Assembly: GCA_028752905.1 (NCBI GenBank)
Contig: JAQNBH010000011.1
Span: 24,859,333-24,923,332, forward strand
Origin: Cladorhizidae sp. MBARI D1340-BT2
Lineage: Eukaryota; Porifera; Demospongiae; Poecilosclerida; Cladorhizidae
DNA: 64,000 nucleotides
Direction: 5' to 3'
Position 1 is the stretch's first letter; every line of letters begins with the position of its first letter. This document shows positions 52,801-63,944 of the stretch, one piece after another. The notes beneath the pieces were generated by a model. It was not told the origin of the DNA. It worked only from the letters and a program-made list of their open reading frames with translations, and made no database searches. The position numbers and the translations under genes are program-made.

Positions 52801-54862
52801 AACTCTGGTGTACATCAAGCCATGAACTCTGGTGTGCATCAAGCCATGAACTTTGGTGTGCAACGAGCTAAGAATGATGATGTGCATGAAGCCATGAACT
52901 CTGGTTTGCATCAAACCATGAACTCAGGTGTGCATTAAGCTATGAACAATGGAATGCAGCAAGCTATGAACACTGGTGTCTATGAAGCTATGTATGAACT
53001 CTGATGTGCATCAAGCCATGAACTCTGTTGTGCAACAAGCCATGAACTCTGGTTTGCATCGAACCATGAACTCAGGTGTGCATTAAGCTATGAACAGTGG
53101 AATGCAGCAAGCTATGAACTCTGGTGTCTATCAAGCTATGTATGAACTCTGATGTGCATCAAGCCATGAACTCTGGTGTGTATCAAGCTATTAACTCTAG
53201 TGTGTAGCAAGGCATGAACTCTGGTGTGTATGAGTCATGAATTCTGTATCAAGCCATAAACTCTGGTGGCTCGAGCCATAAACTCTGGTATGTGTCAAGC
53301 CATGAACTCTGGTGTGCATCAAGCCATGAACTTTGGTTTGCATCGAGCCATAAACTCAGGTGTGCATCAAGCCATGAACACTGGTGTGCATCAAGCCATG
53401 AACTCTGGTGTGCATCAAGCCATGAACTCTGGTATGCATCAAGCCATGAACACTGGTGTACATCAAGCCATGAACTCTGGTGTGCATCAAGAGATGAATT
53501 CTGGTGTGTTGCCTTCATGAAGTCTATAACTAGCCATGAACTATAAATGTCTCAAGCCATGAACTCTTGTGTACATCAAGCCATGAACTCTGGTGTGCAT
53601 CAAGCCATGAACTTTGGTGTGCATCGAGCTAAGAACGATGATGTGCATGAAGCCATGAACTCTGGTTTGCATCAAACCATGAACTCAGGTGTGCATTAAG
53701 CTATGAACAATGGAATGCAGCAAGCTATGAACTCTGGTGTCTATCAAGCTATGTATGAACTCTGATGTGCATCAAGCCATGAACTCTGGTGTGTATCAAG
53801 CTATTAACTCTAGTGTGTAGCAAGGCATGAACTCTGGTGTGTACGAGTTATGAATTCTGTATCAAGCCATGAAATCTGGTGGCTCGAGCCATGAACTCTG
53901 GTATGTGTCAAGCCATGAATTCTGGTGTGCATCAAGCCATGAACTTTGGTTTGCATCGAGCCATGAACTCTGGTGTGCATCAAGCCATGAACACTGGTGT
54001 GCATCAAGCCATGAACTCTGGTGTGCATCAAGCCATGAACTCTGTTATGTATCAAGCCATGAACTCTAGTGTGCATCAAGCCATGAACTCTGGTGTGCAT
54101 CAACCCATGAACTCTGGTGTGCATCAAGCCATGAACTCTAGTGTGCATCAAGCCTTGAACTGTGGTGTGTAGTAAGCCATGAACACTGGTGGGCATCAAG
54201 CCATGAACTCTGACTTGCATCAATCCATGAACTTTGGTATGCATCAAGCCATGAACTGTGATGGGTATCAAGCTATGAACTCTGGTGTGTAGCAAGCCAT
54301 GAACATTGGTGTGTGTCAAGCCATGAACTCTGGTTTGCATCAAGTCATGAACTCTGGTATGCAGCAAGCCATGAACTATGGTGTGTATCAAGCTATATGA
54401 ACTCTGGTGTGTAGCAAAACATGAATTCTGCTGTGTATCAATCAAGCTATGAACTCCAGTCTATATCAAGCAGTATAAATTCTGTTGTGTAGCAAAACAT
54501 GAACTCTTATGTGCATCAAGCCAAGAATTCTGGTGGGTATGAAGATATTCTAGTCTGTATCAAGCTATGAACTAGTGTATGTATCAAGTTATGAGGTCAG
54601 GTGTGTATCAAGCTATGAACTCTGGGGTGTAGAAAGACATGAACTCTGGCGTACAGCAAGCCATGAACTCCGGGGTGCATCAAGACATGAAATCTGGTGT
54701 GTATCAAGCTATGAACTCTGATGCGCAGCAGGACATGAACTCTGATGTGTAGCAGTCATGAACTCTGTAACTAGCCATGAACTATAGGTGTCTCAAGCCA
54801 TCAACTCTGGTGTACATCAAGCCATGAACTCTGGTGTGCATCAAGCCATGAACTTTGGTGTG
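49801..54862. repeat. Right-domain HOR copy c (5,062 bp)
   Basis: This copy is collinear with copy d over its full length. Offsets are 5,062-5,064 bp at every marker checked (49801, 50208, 50738, 51171, 51676, 52437, 53249, 53810). Differences from copy d are mostly isolated single bases, for example catgag versus ctcgag at 52510 and cacagt-type changes in individual monomers, plus one- or two-base gaps near 50.1-50.7 kb. Confidence 0.88.
51707..53840. repeat. Nested ~761-bp sub-repeats inside right HOR copy c
   Basis: The gtacgagtc marker recurs at 51707, 52468, 53228 (as gtatgagtc) and 53841, giving spacings of 761, 760 and 613 bp. Each sub-unit contains a mnsgvhqa-type run, the gtgttgccttcatgaagtct block and a short segment with gaacgatgatgtgcatgaag or a one-base variant. 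The 613-bp unit is a shortened form. Confidence 0.85.
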
Positions 54863-57800
54863 CATAGAGCCATGAACTATGGTGTGCATGAAGCCATGAA
54901 CTCTGGTGTACATCAAGCCATGAACTCTGGTTTGCATCAAGCCATGAACTCTGGTGTGCATCAAGCCATGAACTCTGGTGTGCATCAAGAGATGAATTCT
55001 GGTGTGTTGCCTTCATGAAGTCTATAACTAGCCATGAACTATAAATGTCTCAAGCCATGAACTCTGGTGTACATCAAGCCATGAACTCTGGTGTGCATCA
55101 AGCCATGAACTTTGGTGTGCATCGAGCTAAGAACGATGATGTGCATGAAGCCATGAACTCTGGTGTAGTTCAAGCCATGACCTCTGGTTTGCATCAAGCC
55201 ATGAACTCTGGTTTGCATCAAGCCATGAACTCTGGTGTGCATCAAGCCATAAATTTTGGTGTGCATCAAGCTATGAACACTGTTGTGTAGCAAGACATGA
55301 ACTCTGGTGTGTAGCAGTCATGAACTCTCTATCAAGCCATGAAGTCAGGCGTCTAAAGCCATGAACTCTGGTGTGTTTCAAGCCATGAACTCTGGTGTGC
55401 TTCAAGCCATGAACACTGGTGTGTATCAAGCTATTAACTCTGGTGAGCATCAAGTCATGAACTCTGGTGTGCAACAAGCCATGAACTCTGGTGTGCATCA
55501 AGCCATGAACTCTGATATGTAGTAAGGCATGAACTCTGGCGTGCATCAAGCCAGTAACTCAGGTGTGTATCAAGCTAAGAATTCTGGTCTGTAACAAGAC
55601 ATGAACTCTGGTGTGTAGCAGTCATGAACTCTGTATCAAGCCATGAACTCTGGTGTATAGCAACCCTTGAACACTGGTATGTTAAGCCTTGAAATCTGGT
55701 GTGCAAAAAGTCATGATCTCTGGTGTGCATCAAACCATGAACTCAGGTGTGCATCAAGCTATGAACACTGGCATGCAGCAAGCTATGAACTCTGATGTGT
55801 ATCAAGCTATGTATGAACTATGATGTTTAGCAAGACATGAACTCTGGTGTATATCAGTCATTAACTCTGTATCAAGCCATGAACACTGGTGTCTTAAGCC
55901 ATGAACTCTGGAGTGTATCAAGCCATGAACTCTGGTGTGCATCAAGCCATGAACTCTGGTGTGCATCAAGCCATGAACTCTGGTCTGTATCAAGCTATAT
56001 GAACTCTGGTGTGTAGCAAAACATGAATTCTAGTGTGTATCAAGCTCTGAACTCCAGTTTCTATCAAGCTATATGAATTCTGGTGTGTAGCAAGACATGA
56101 ACTCTGGTGTGCATCAAGCCATGAACTCTGGCGGGTATCAAGCTATGAACTCTGGTCTATATCAAGCTATCAACTCGGGTGTGTAGCAAGTTATATGGTC
56201 TTGTGTGTAGCAGTCATGAACTCTGTATCAAGCCATGAAGTCTAGCATCTCAAGCCATGAACTCTGGTGTGTTTCAAGCCATGAACTCTGGTGTGCATCA
56301 AGCCATGAACTCTGGTGTGAAGCAAGCCATGAACTCTGGTGTGCATCAAGCCATGAACTCTGGTGTGAAGCAAGCCATGTACTCTGGCGTGTATCAAGCT
56401 ATGAATTCTTGTCTGTAGCAACACATGAACTCTGGTGTGTAGCAGTTATGAACTCCGTATCAGGCAATGAAATCTCATGTGCAGCAAGCCTTGAACACTG
56501 GTGTGTTAAGCCATGTACTCTGGTGTGCACCAAGCCATGAACTCTGGTTTGCATCAAGCCATGAACTCTGGTGTGCAACAAGCCATGAACTCTGGTTGGC
56601 ATCGAACCATGAACTCAGGTGTGCATTAAGCTATGAACAATGGAATGCAGCAAGCTATGAACTCTGGTATCTATCAAGCTATGTATGAACTCTGATGTGC
56701 ATCAAGCCATGAACTCTGGTGTGTATCAAGCTATTAACTCTAGTATGTAGCAAGGCATGAACTCTGGTGTGTACGAGTCATGAATTCTGTATCAAGCCAT
56801 GAACTCTGGTGGCTCGAGCCATGAACTCTGGTATGTGTCAAGCCATGAACTCTGGTGTGCATCAAGCCATGAACTTTGGTTTGCATCGAGCCATGAACTC
56901 TGGTGTGCATCAAGCCATGAACACTGGTGTGCATCAAGCCATGAACTCTGGTGTGCATCAAGCCATGAACTCTGGTATGCATCAAGCCATGAACTCTGGT
57001 GTGCATCAAGCCATGAACTCTGGTGTGCATCAAGAGATGAATTCTGGTGTGTTACCTTCATGAAGTCTATAACTAGCCATGAACTATAAATGTCTCAAGC
57101 CATGAACTCTGGTGTACATCAAGCCATGAACTCTGGTTTGCATCAAGCCATGAACTTTGGTGTGCAACGAGCTAAGAACGATGATGTGCATGAAGCCATG
57201 AACTCTGGTTTGCATCAAACCATGAACTCAGGTGTGCATTAAGCTATGAACAATGGAATGCAGCAAGCTATGAACACTGGTGTCTATGAAGCTATGTATG
57301 AACTCTGATGTGCATTAAGCCATGAACTCTGGTGTGCAACAAGCCATGAACTCTGGATTGCATCGAACCATGAACTCAGGTGTGCATTAAGCTATGAACA
57401 GTGGAATGCAGCAAGCTATGAACTCTGGTGTCTATCAAGCTATGTATGAACTCTGATGTGCATCAAGCCATGAACTCTGAGGTGTATCAAGCTATTAACT
57501 CTAGTATGTAGCAAGGCATGAACTCTGGTGTGTACGAGTCATGAATTCTGTATCAAGCCATGAACTCTGGTGGCTCGAGCCATGAACTCTGGTATGTGTC
57601 AAGCCATGAACTCTGGTGTGCATCAAGCCATGAACTTTGGTTTGCATCGAGCCATGAACTCTGGTGTGCATCAAGCCATGAACACTGGTGTGCATCAAGC
57701 CATGAACTCTGGTGTGCATCAAGCCATGAACTCTGGTGTGCATCAAGCCATGAACTCTGGTGTCATCAAGCCATGAACTCTGGTGTGCATCAAGAGATGA

Positions 57801-59926
57801 ATTCTGGTGAGTTACCTTCATGAAGTCTATAACTAGCCATGAACTATAAATGTCTCAAGCCATGAACTCTGGTGTACATCAAGCCATGAACTCTGGTGTG
57901 CATCAAGCCATGAACTTTGGTGTGCAACAAGCTAAGAATGATGATGTGCATGAAGCCATGAACTCTGGTTTGCATCAAACCATGAACTCAGGTGTGCATT
58001 AAGCTATGAACAATGGAATGCAGCAAGCTATGAACACTGGTGTCTATGAAGCTATGTATGAACTCTGATGTGCATCAAGCCATGAACTCTGGTGTGCAAC
58101 AAGCCATGAACTCTGGTTTGCATCGAACCATGAACTCAGGTGTGCATTAAGCTATGAACAGTGGAATGCAGCAAGCTATGAACTCTGGTGTCTATCAAGC
58201 TATGTATGAACTCTGATGTGCATCAAGCCATGAACTCTGGTGTGTATCAAGCTATTAACTCTAGTGTGTAGCAAGGCATGAACTCTGGTGTGTACGAGTC
58301 ATGAATTCTGTATCAAGCCATAAACTCTGGTGGCTGGAGCCATAAACTCTGGTATGTGTCAAGCCATGAACTCTGGTGTGCATCAAGCCATGAACTTTGG
58401 TTTGCATCGAGCCATAAACTCAGGTGTGCATCAAGCCATGAACACTGGTGTGCATCAAGCCATGAACTCTGGTGTGCATCAAGCCATGAACTCTGGTATG
58501 CATCAAGCCATGAACTCTGGTGTACATCAAGCCATGAACTCTGGTGTGCATCAAGAGATGAATTCTGGTGTGTTGCCTTCATGAAGTCTATAACTAGCCA
58601 TGAACTATAAATGTCTCAAGCCATGAACTCTGGTGTACATCAAGCCATGAACTCTGGTGTGCATCAAGCCATGAACTTTGGTGTGCATCGAGCTAAGAAC
58701 GATGATGTGCATGAAGCCATGAACTCTGGTTTGCATCAAACCATGAACTCAGGTGTGCATTAAGCTATGAACAATGGAATGCAGCAAGCTATGAACTCTG
58801 GTGTCTATCAAGCTATGTATAAACTCTGATGTGCATCAAGCCATGAACTCTGGTGTGTATCAAGCTATTAACTCTAGTGTGTAGCAAGGCATGAACTCTG
58901 GTGTGTACGAGTTATGAATTCTGTATCAAGCCATGAAATCTGGTGGCTCGAGCCATGAACTCTGGTATGTGTCAAGCCATGAATTCTGGTGTGCATCAAG
59001 CCATGAACTTTGGTTTGCATCGAGCCATGAACTCTGGTGTGCATCAAGCCATGAACACTGGTGTGCATCAAGCCATGAACTCTGGTGTGCATCAAGCCAT
59101 GAACTCTGTTATGTATCAAGCCATGAACTCTAGTGTGCATCAAGCCATGAACTCTGGTGTGCATCAACCCATGAACTCTGGTGTGCATCAAGCCATGAAC
59201 TCTAGTGTGCATCAAGCCTTGAATTGTGGTGTGTAGTAAGCCATGAACACTGGTGGGCATCAAGCCATGAACTCTGACTTGCATCAATCCATGAACTTTG
59301 GTATGCATCAAGCCATGAACTGTGATGGGTATCAAGCTATGAACTCTGGTGTGTAGCAAGCCATGAACATTGGTGTGTGTCAAGCCATGAACTCTGGTTT
59401 GCATCAAGTCATGAACTCTGGTATGCAGCAAGCCATGAACTATGGTGTGTATCAAGCTATATGAACTCTGGTGTGTAGCAAAACATGAATTCTGCTGTGT
59501 ATCAATCAAGCTATGAACTCCAGTCTATATCAAGCTGTATAAATTCTGTTGTGTAGCAAAACATTAACTCTTATGTGCATCAAGCCAAGAATTCTGGCGG
59601 GTATGAAGATATTCTAGTCTGTATCAAGCTATGAACTCGTGTATGTATCAAGTTATGAGGTCTGGTGTGTATCAATCTATGAACTCTGGGGTGTAGAAAG
59701 ACATGAACTCTGGTGTACAGCAAGCCATGAACTCCGGGGTGCATCAAGCCATGAAATCTGGTGTGTATCAAGCTATAAACTCTGATGCGCAGCAGGACAT
59801 GAACTCTGGTGTGTAGCAGTCATGAACTCTGTAACTAGCCATGAACTATAGGTGTCTCAAGCCATCAACTCTGGTGTACATCAAGCCATGAACTCTGGTG
59901 TGCATCAAGCCATGAACTTTGGTGTG
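54863..59926. repeat. Right-domain HOR copy d (5,064 bp = 211 x 24)
   Basis: Start-to-start spacing is 5,064 bp, an exact multiple of the monomer, even though the unit contains many out-of-register monomers whose gains and losses must cancel. It pairs with copy c on one side and with the first 2 kb of copy e on the other at the same offset (54788 to 59852, 55802 to 60866, 56399 to 61463). Confidence 0.88.
56771..58904. repeat. Nested ~761-bp sub-repeats inside right HOR copy d
   Basis: gtacgagtc occurs at 56771, 57532, 58292 and 58905, repeating the 761, 760, 613 spacing of copy c exactly. The nested triplet therefore predates the 5,064-bp duplication. Confidence 0.86.
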
Positions 59927-61758
59927 CATAGAGCCATGAACTATGGTGTGCATGAAGCCATGAACTCTGTTGTACATCAAGCCATGAACTCTGGTTTGCA
60001 TCAAGCCATGAACTCTGGTGTGCATCAAGCCATGAACTCTGGTGTGCATCAAGAGATGAATTCTGGTGTGTTGCCTTCATGAAGTCTATAACTAGCCATG
60101 AATTATAAATGTCTCAAGCCATGAACTCTTGTGTACATCAAGCCATGAACTCTGGTGTGTATCAAGCCATGAAATTTGGTGTGCATCGAGCTAAGAACGA
60201 TGATGTGCATGAAGCCATGAACTCTGGTGTAGTTCAAGCCATGAACTCTGGTGTGCATCAAGCCATGAACTCTGGTTTGCATCAAGCCATGAACTCTGGT
60301 GTTCATCAAGCCATAAATTTTGTTGTGCATCAAGCTATGAACACTGTTGTGTAGCAAGACATGAACTCTGGTGTGTAGCAGTCATGAACTCTCTATCAAG
60401 CCATGAAGTCAGGCGTCTAAAGCCATGAACTCTGGTGTGTTTCAAGCCATGAACTCTGGTGTGCTTCAAGCCATGAATACTGGTGTGTATCAAGCTATTA
60501 ACTCTGGTGAGCATCAAGTCATGAACTCTGGTGTGCAACAAGCCATGAACTCTGGTGTGCATCAAGCCATGAACTCTGGTATGTAGTAAGGAATGAACTC
60601 TGGCGTGCATCAAGCCAGTAACTCTGGTGTGTATCAAGCTAAGAATTCTGGTCTGTAGCAAGACATGAACTCTGGTGTGTAGCAGTCATGAACTCTGTAT
60701 CAAGCCATGAACTCTGGTGTGTAGCAACCCTTGAACACTGGTATGTTAAGCCTTGAACTCTGTTGTGCAACAAGTCATGATCTCTGGTGTGCATCAAACC
60801 ATGAACTCAGGTGTGCATCAAGCTATGAACACTGGCATGCAGCAAGCTATGAACTCTGATGTGTATCAAGCTATGTATGAACTATGATGTTTAGCAAGAC
60901 ATGAACTCTGGTGTATATCAGTCATTAACTCTGTATCAAGCCATGAACACTGGTGTCTTAAGCCATGAACTCTGGAGTGTGTCAAGCCATGAACTCTGGT
61001 GTGCATCAAGCCATGAACTCTGGTCTGCATCAAGCCATGAACTCTGGTCTGTATCAAGCTATATGAACTCTGGTGTGTAGCAAAACATAAATTCTAGTGT
61101 GTATCAAGCTATGAACTCCAGTCTCTATCAAGCTATATGAATTCTGGTGTGTAGCAAGACATGAACTCTGGTGTGCATCAAGCCATGAACTCTGGCGGGT
61201 ATCAAGCTATGAACTCTGGTCTGTATCAAGCTATCAACTCGGGTGTGTAGCAAGTTATGTGGTCTTGTGTGTAGCAGTCATGAACTCTGTATCAAGCCAT
61301 GAAGTCTAGCGTCTCAAGCCATGAACTCTGGTGTGTTTCAAGCCATGAACTCTGGTGTACATCAAGCCATGAACTCTGGTGTGAAGCAAGCCATGAACTC
61401 TGGTGTGCATCAAGCCATGAACTCTGGTGTGAAGCAAGCCATGAACTCTGGCGTGTATCAAGCTATGAATTCTTGTCTGTAGCAACACATGAACTCTGGT
61501 GTGTAGCAGTTATGAACTCCGTATCAGGCAATGAAATCTCATGTGCAGCAAGCCTTGAAAACTGGTGTGTTAAGCCATGTACTCTGGTGTGCACCAAGCC
61601 ATGAACTCTGATTTGCATCAAGCCATGAACTCTGGTGTGCAACAAGCCATGAACTCTGGTTTGCATCGAACCATGAACTCAGGTGTGCATTAAGCTATGA
61701 ACAATGGAATGCAGCAAGCTATGAACTCTGGTGTCTATCAAGCTATGTTTGAACTCTG
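59573..61758. repeat. 2,186-bp tandem duplication, first copy
   Basis: The copy pairs with 61759-63944 at a constant offset of 2,186 bp. Only a handful of single-base differences were noticed, for example gaaaac versus gaacac near 61557, ctctgattt versus ctctggttt near 61610, and ctcgggtg versus ctcggttg near 61237. It ends with gctatgtttgaactc, a derived form of gctatgtatgaactc. Confidence 0.9.
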
Positions 61759-62112
61759 ATGTGCATCAAGCCAAGAATTCTGGCGGGTATGAAGATATTC
61801 TAGTCTGTATCAAGCTATGAACTCGTGTATGTATCAAGTTATGAGGTCTGGTGTGTATCAATCTATGAACTCTGGGGTGTAGAAAGACATGAACTCTGGT
61901 GTACAGCAAGCCATGAACTCCGGGGTGCATCAAGCCATGAAATCTGGTGTGTATCAAGCTATAAACTCTGATGCGCAGCAGGACATGAACTCTGGTGTGT
62001 AGCAGTCATGAACTCTGTAACTAGCCATGAACTATAGGTGTCTCAAGCCATCAACTCTGGTGTACATCAAGCCATGAACTCTGGTGTGCATCAAGCCATG
62101 AACTTTGGTGTG
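59927..62112. repeat. Right-domain HOR copy e (2,186 bp, truncated)
   Basis: The copy follows copy d at 5,064 bp for about 1.8 kb and then stops at 61758. There the sequence jumps back to material equivalent to 59573. The ~761-bp sub-repeat cluster and the ~1 kb after it are missing from this unit. Confidence 0.87.
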
Positions 62113-63944
62113 CATAGAGCCATGAACTATGGTGTGCATGAAGCCATGAACTCTGTTGTACATCAAGCCATGAACTCTGGTTTGCATCAAGCCATGAACT
62201 CTGGTGTGCATCAAGCCATGAACTCTGGTGTGCATCAAGAGATGAATTCTGGTGTGTTGCCTTCATGAAGTCTATAACTAGCCATGAATTATAAATGTCT
62301 CAAGCCATGAACTCTTGTGTACATCAAGCCATGAACTCTGGTGTGTATCAAGCCATGAAATTTGGTGTGCATCGAGCTAAGAACGATGATGTGCATGAAG
62401 CCATGAACTCTGGTGTAGTTCAAGCCATGAACTCTGGTGTGCATCAAGCCATGAACTCTGGTTTGCATCAAGCCATGAACTCTGGTGTTCATCAAGCCAT
62501 AAATTTTGTTGTGCATCAAGCTATGAACACTGTTGTGTAGCAAGACATGAACTCTGGTGTGTAGCAGTCATGAACTCTCTATCAAGCCATGAAGTCAGGC
62601 GTCTAAAGCCATGAACTCTGGTGTGTTTCAAGCCATGAACTCTGGTGTGCTTCAAGCCATGAATACTGGTGTGTATCAAGCTATTAACTCTGGTGAGCAT
62701 CAAGTCATGAACTCTGGTGTGCAACAAGCCATGAACTCTGGTGTGCATCAAGCCATGAACTCTGGTATGTAGTAAGGAATGAACTCTGGCGTGCATCAAG
62801 CCAGTAACTCTGGTGTGTATCAAGCTAAGAATTCTGGTCTGTAGCAAGACATGAACTCTGGTGTGTAGCAGTCATGAACTCTGTATCAAGCCATGAACTC
62901 TGGTGTGTAGCAACCCTTGAACACTGGTATGTTAAGCCTTGAACTCTGTTGTGCAACAAGTCATGATCTCTGGTGTGCATCAAACCATGAACTCAGGTGT
63001 GCATCAAGCTATGAACACTGGCATGCAGCAAGCTATGAACTCTGATGTGTATCAAGCTATGTATGAACTATGATGTTTAGCAAGACATGAACTCTGGTGT
63101 ATATCAGTCATTAACTCTGTATCAAGCCATGAACACTGGTGTCTTAAGCCATGAACTCTGGAGTGTGTCAAGCCATGAACTCTGGTGTGCATCAAGCCAT
63201 GAACTCTGGTCTGCATCAAGCCATGAACTCTGGTCTGTATCAAGCTATATGAACTCTGGTGTGTAGCAAAACATAAATTCTAGTGTGTATCAAGCTATGA
63301 ACTCCAGTCTCTATCAAGCTATATGAATTCTGGTGTGTAGCAAGACATGAACTCTGGTGTGCATCAAGCCATGAACTCTGGCGGGTATCAAGCTATGAAC
63401 TCTGGTCTGTATCAAGCTATCAACTCGGTTGTGTAGCAAGTTATGTGGTCTTGTGTGTAGCAGTCATGAACTCTGTATCAAGCCATGAAGTCTAGCGTCT
63501 CAAGCCATGAACTCTGGTGTGTTTCAAGCCATGAACTCTGGTGTACATCAAGCCATGAACTCTGGTGTGAAGCAAGCCATGAACTCTGGTGTGCATCAAG
63601 CCATGAACTCTGGTGTGAAGCAAGCCATGAACTCTGGCGTGTATCAAGCTATGAATTCTTGTCTGTAGCAACACATGAACTCTGGTGTGTAGCAGTTATG
63701 AACTCCGTATCAGGCAATGAAATCTCATGTGCAGCAAGCCTTGAACACTGGTGTGTTAAGCCATGTACTCTGGTGTGCACCAAGCCATGAACTCTGGTTT
63801 GCATCAAGCCATGAACTCTGGTGTGCAACAAGCCATGAACTCTGGTTTGCATCGAACCATGAACTCAGGTGTGCATTAAGCTATGAACAATGGAATGCAG
63901 CAAGCTATGAACTCTGGTGTCTATCAAGCTATGTTTGAACTCTG
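61759..63944. repeat. 2,186-bp tandem duplication, second copy
   Basis: At the joint the two possible parents share the 15 bases atgtgcatcaagcca (61759-61773). The base before differs (t at 59572, g at 61758), and so do the bases after (agaattc versus tgaactc). This places the exchange within those 15 bp. Both copies end with the derived gctatgtttgaactc, so that mutation predates the duplication. Confidence 0.9.

Noticed and set aside
59573..63944. Assembly artefact duplicating 2,186 bp
   Set aside because: Not excluded, but several single-base differences between the copies and a mosaic joint inside a 15-bp shared segment argue for a real duplication. Only raw reads can settle it.
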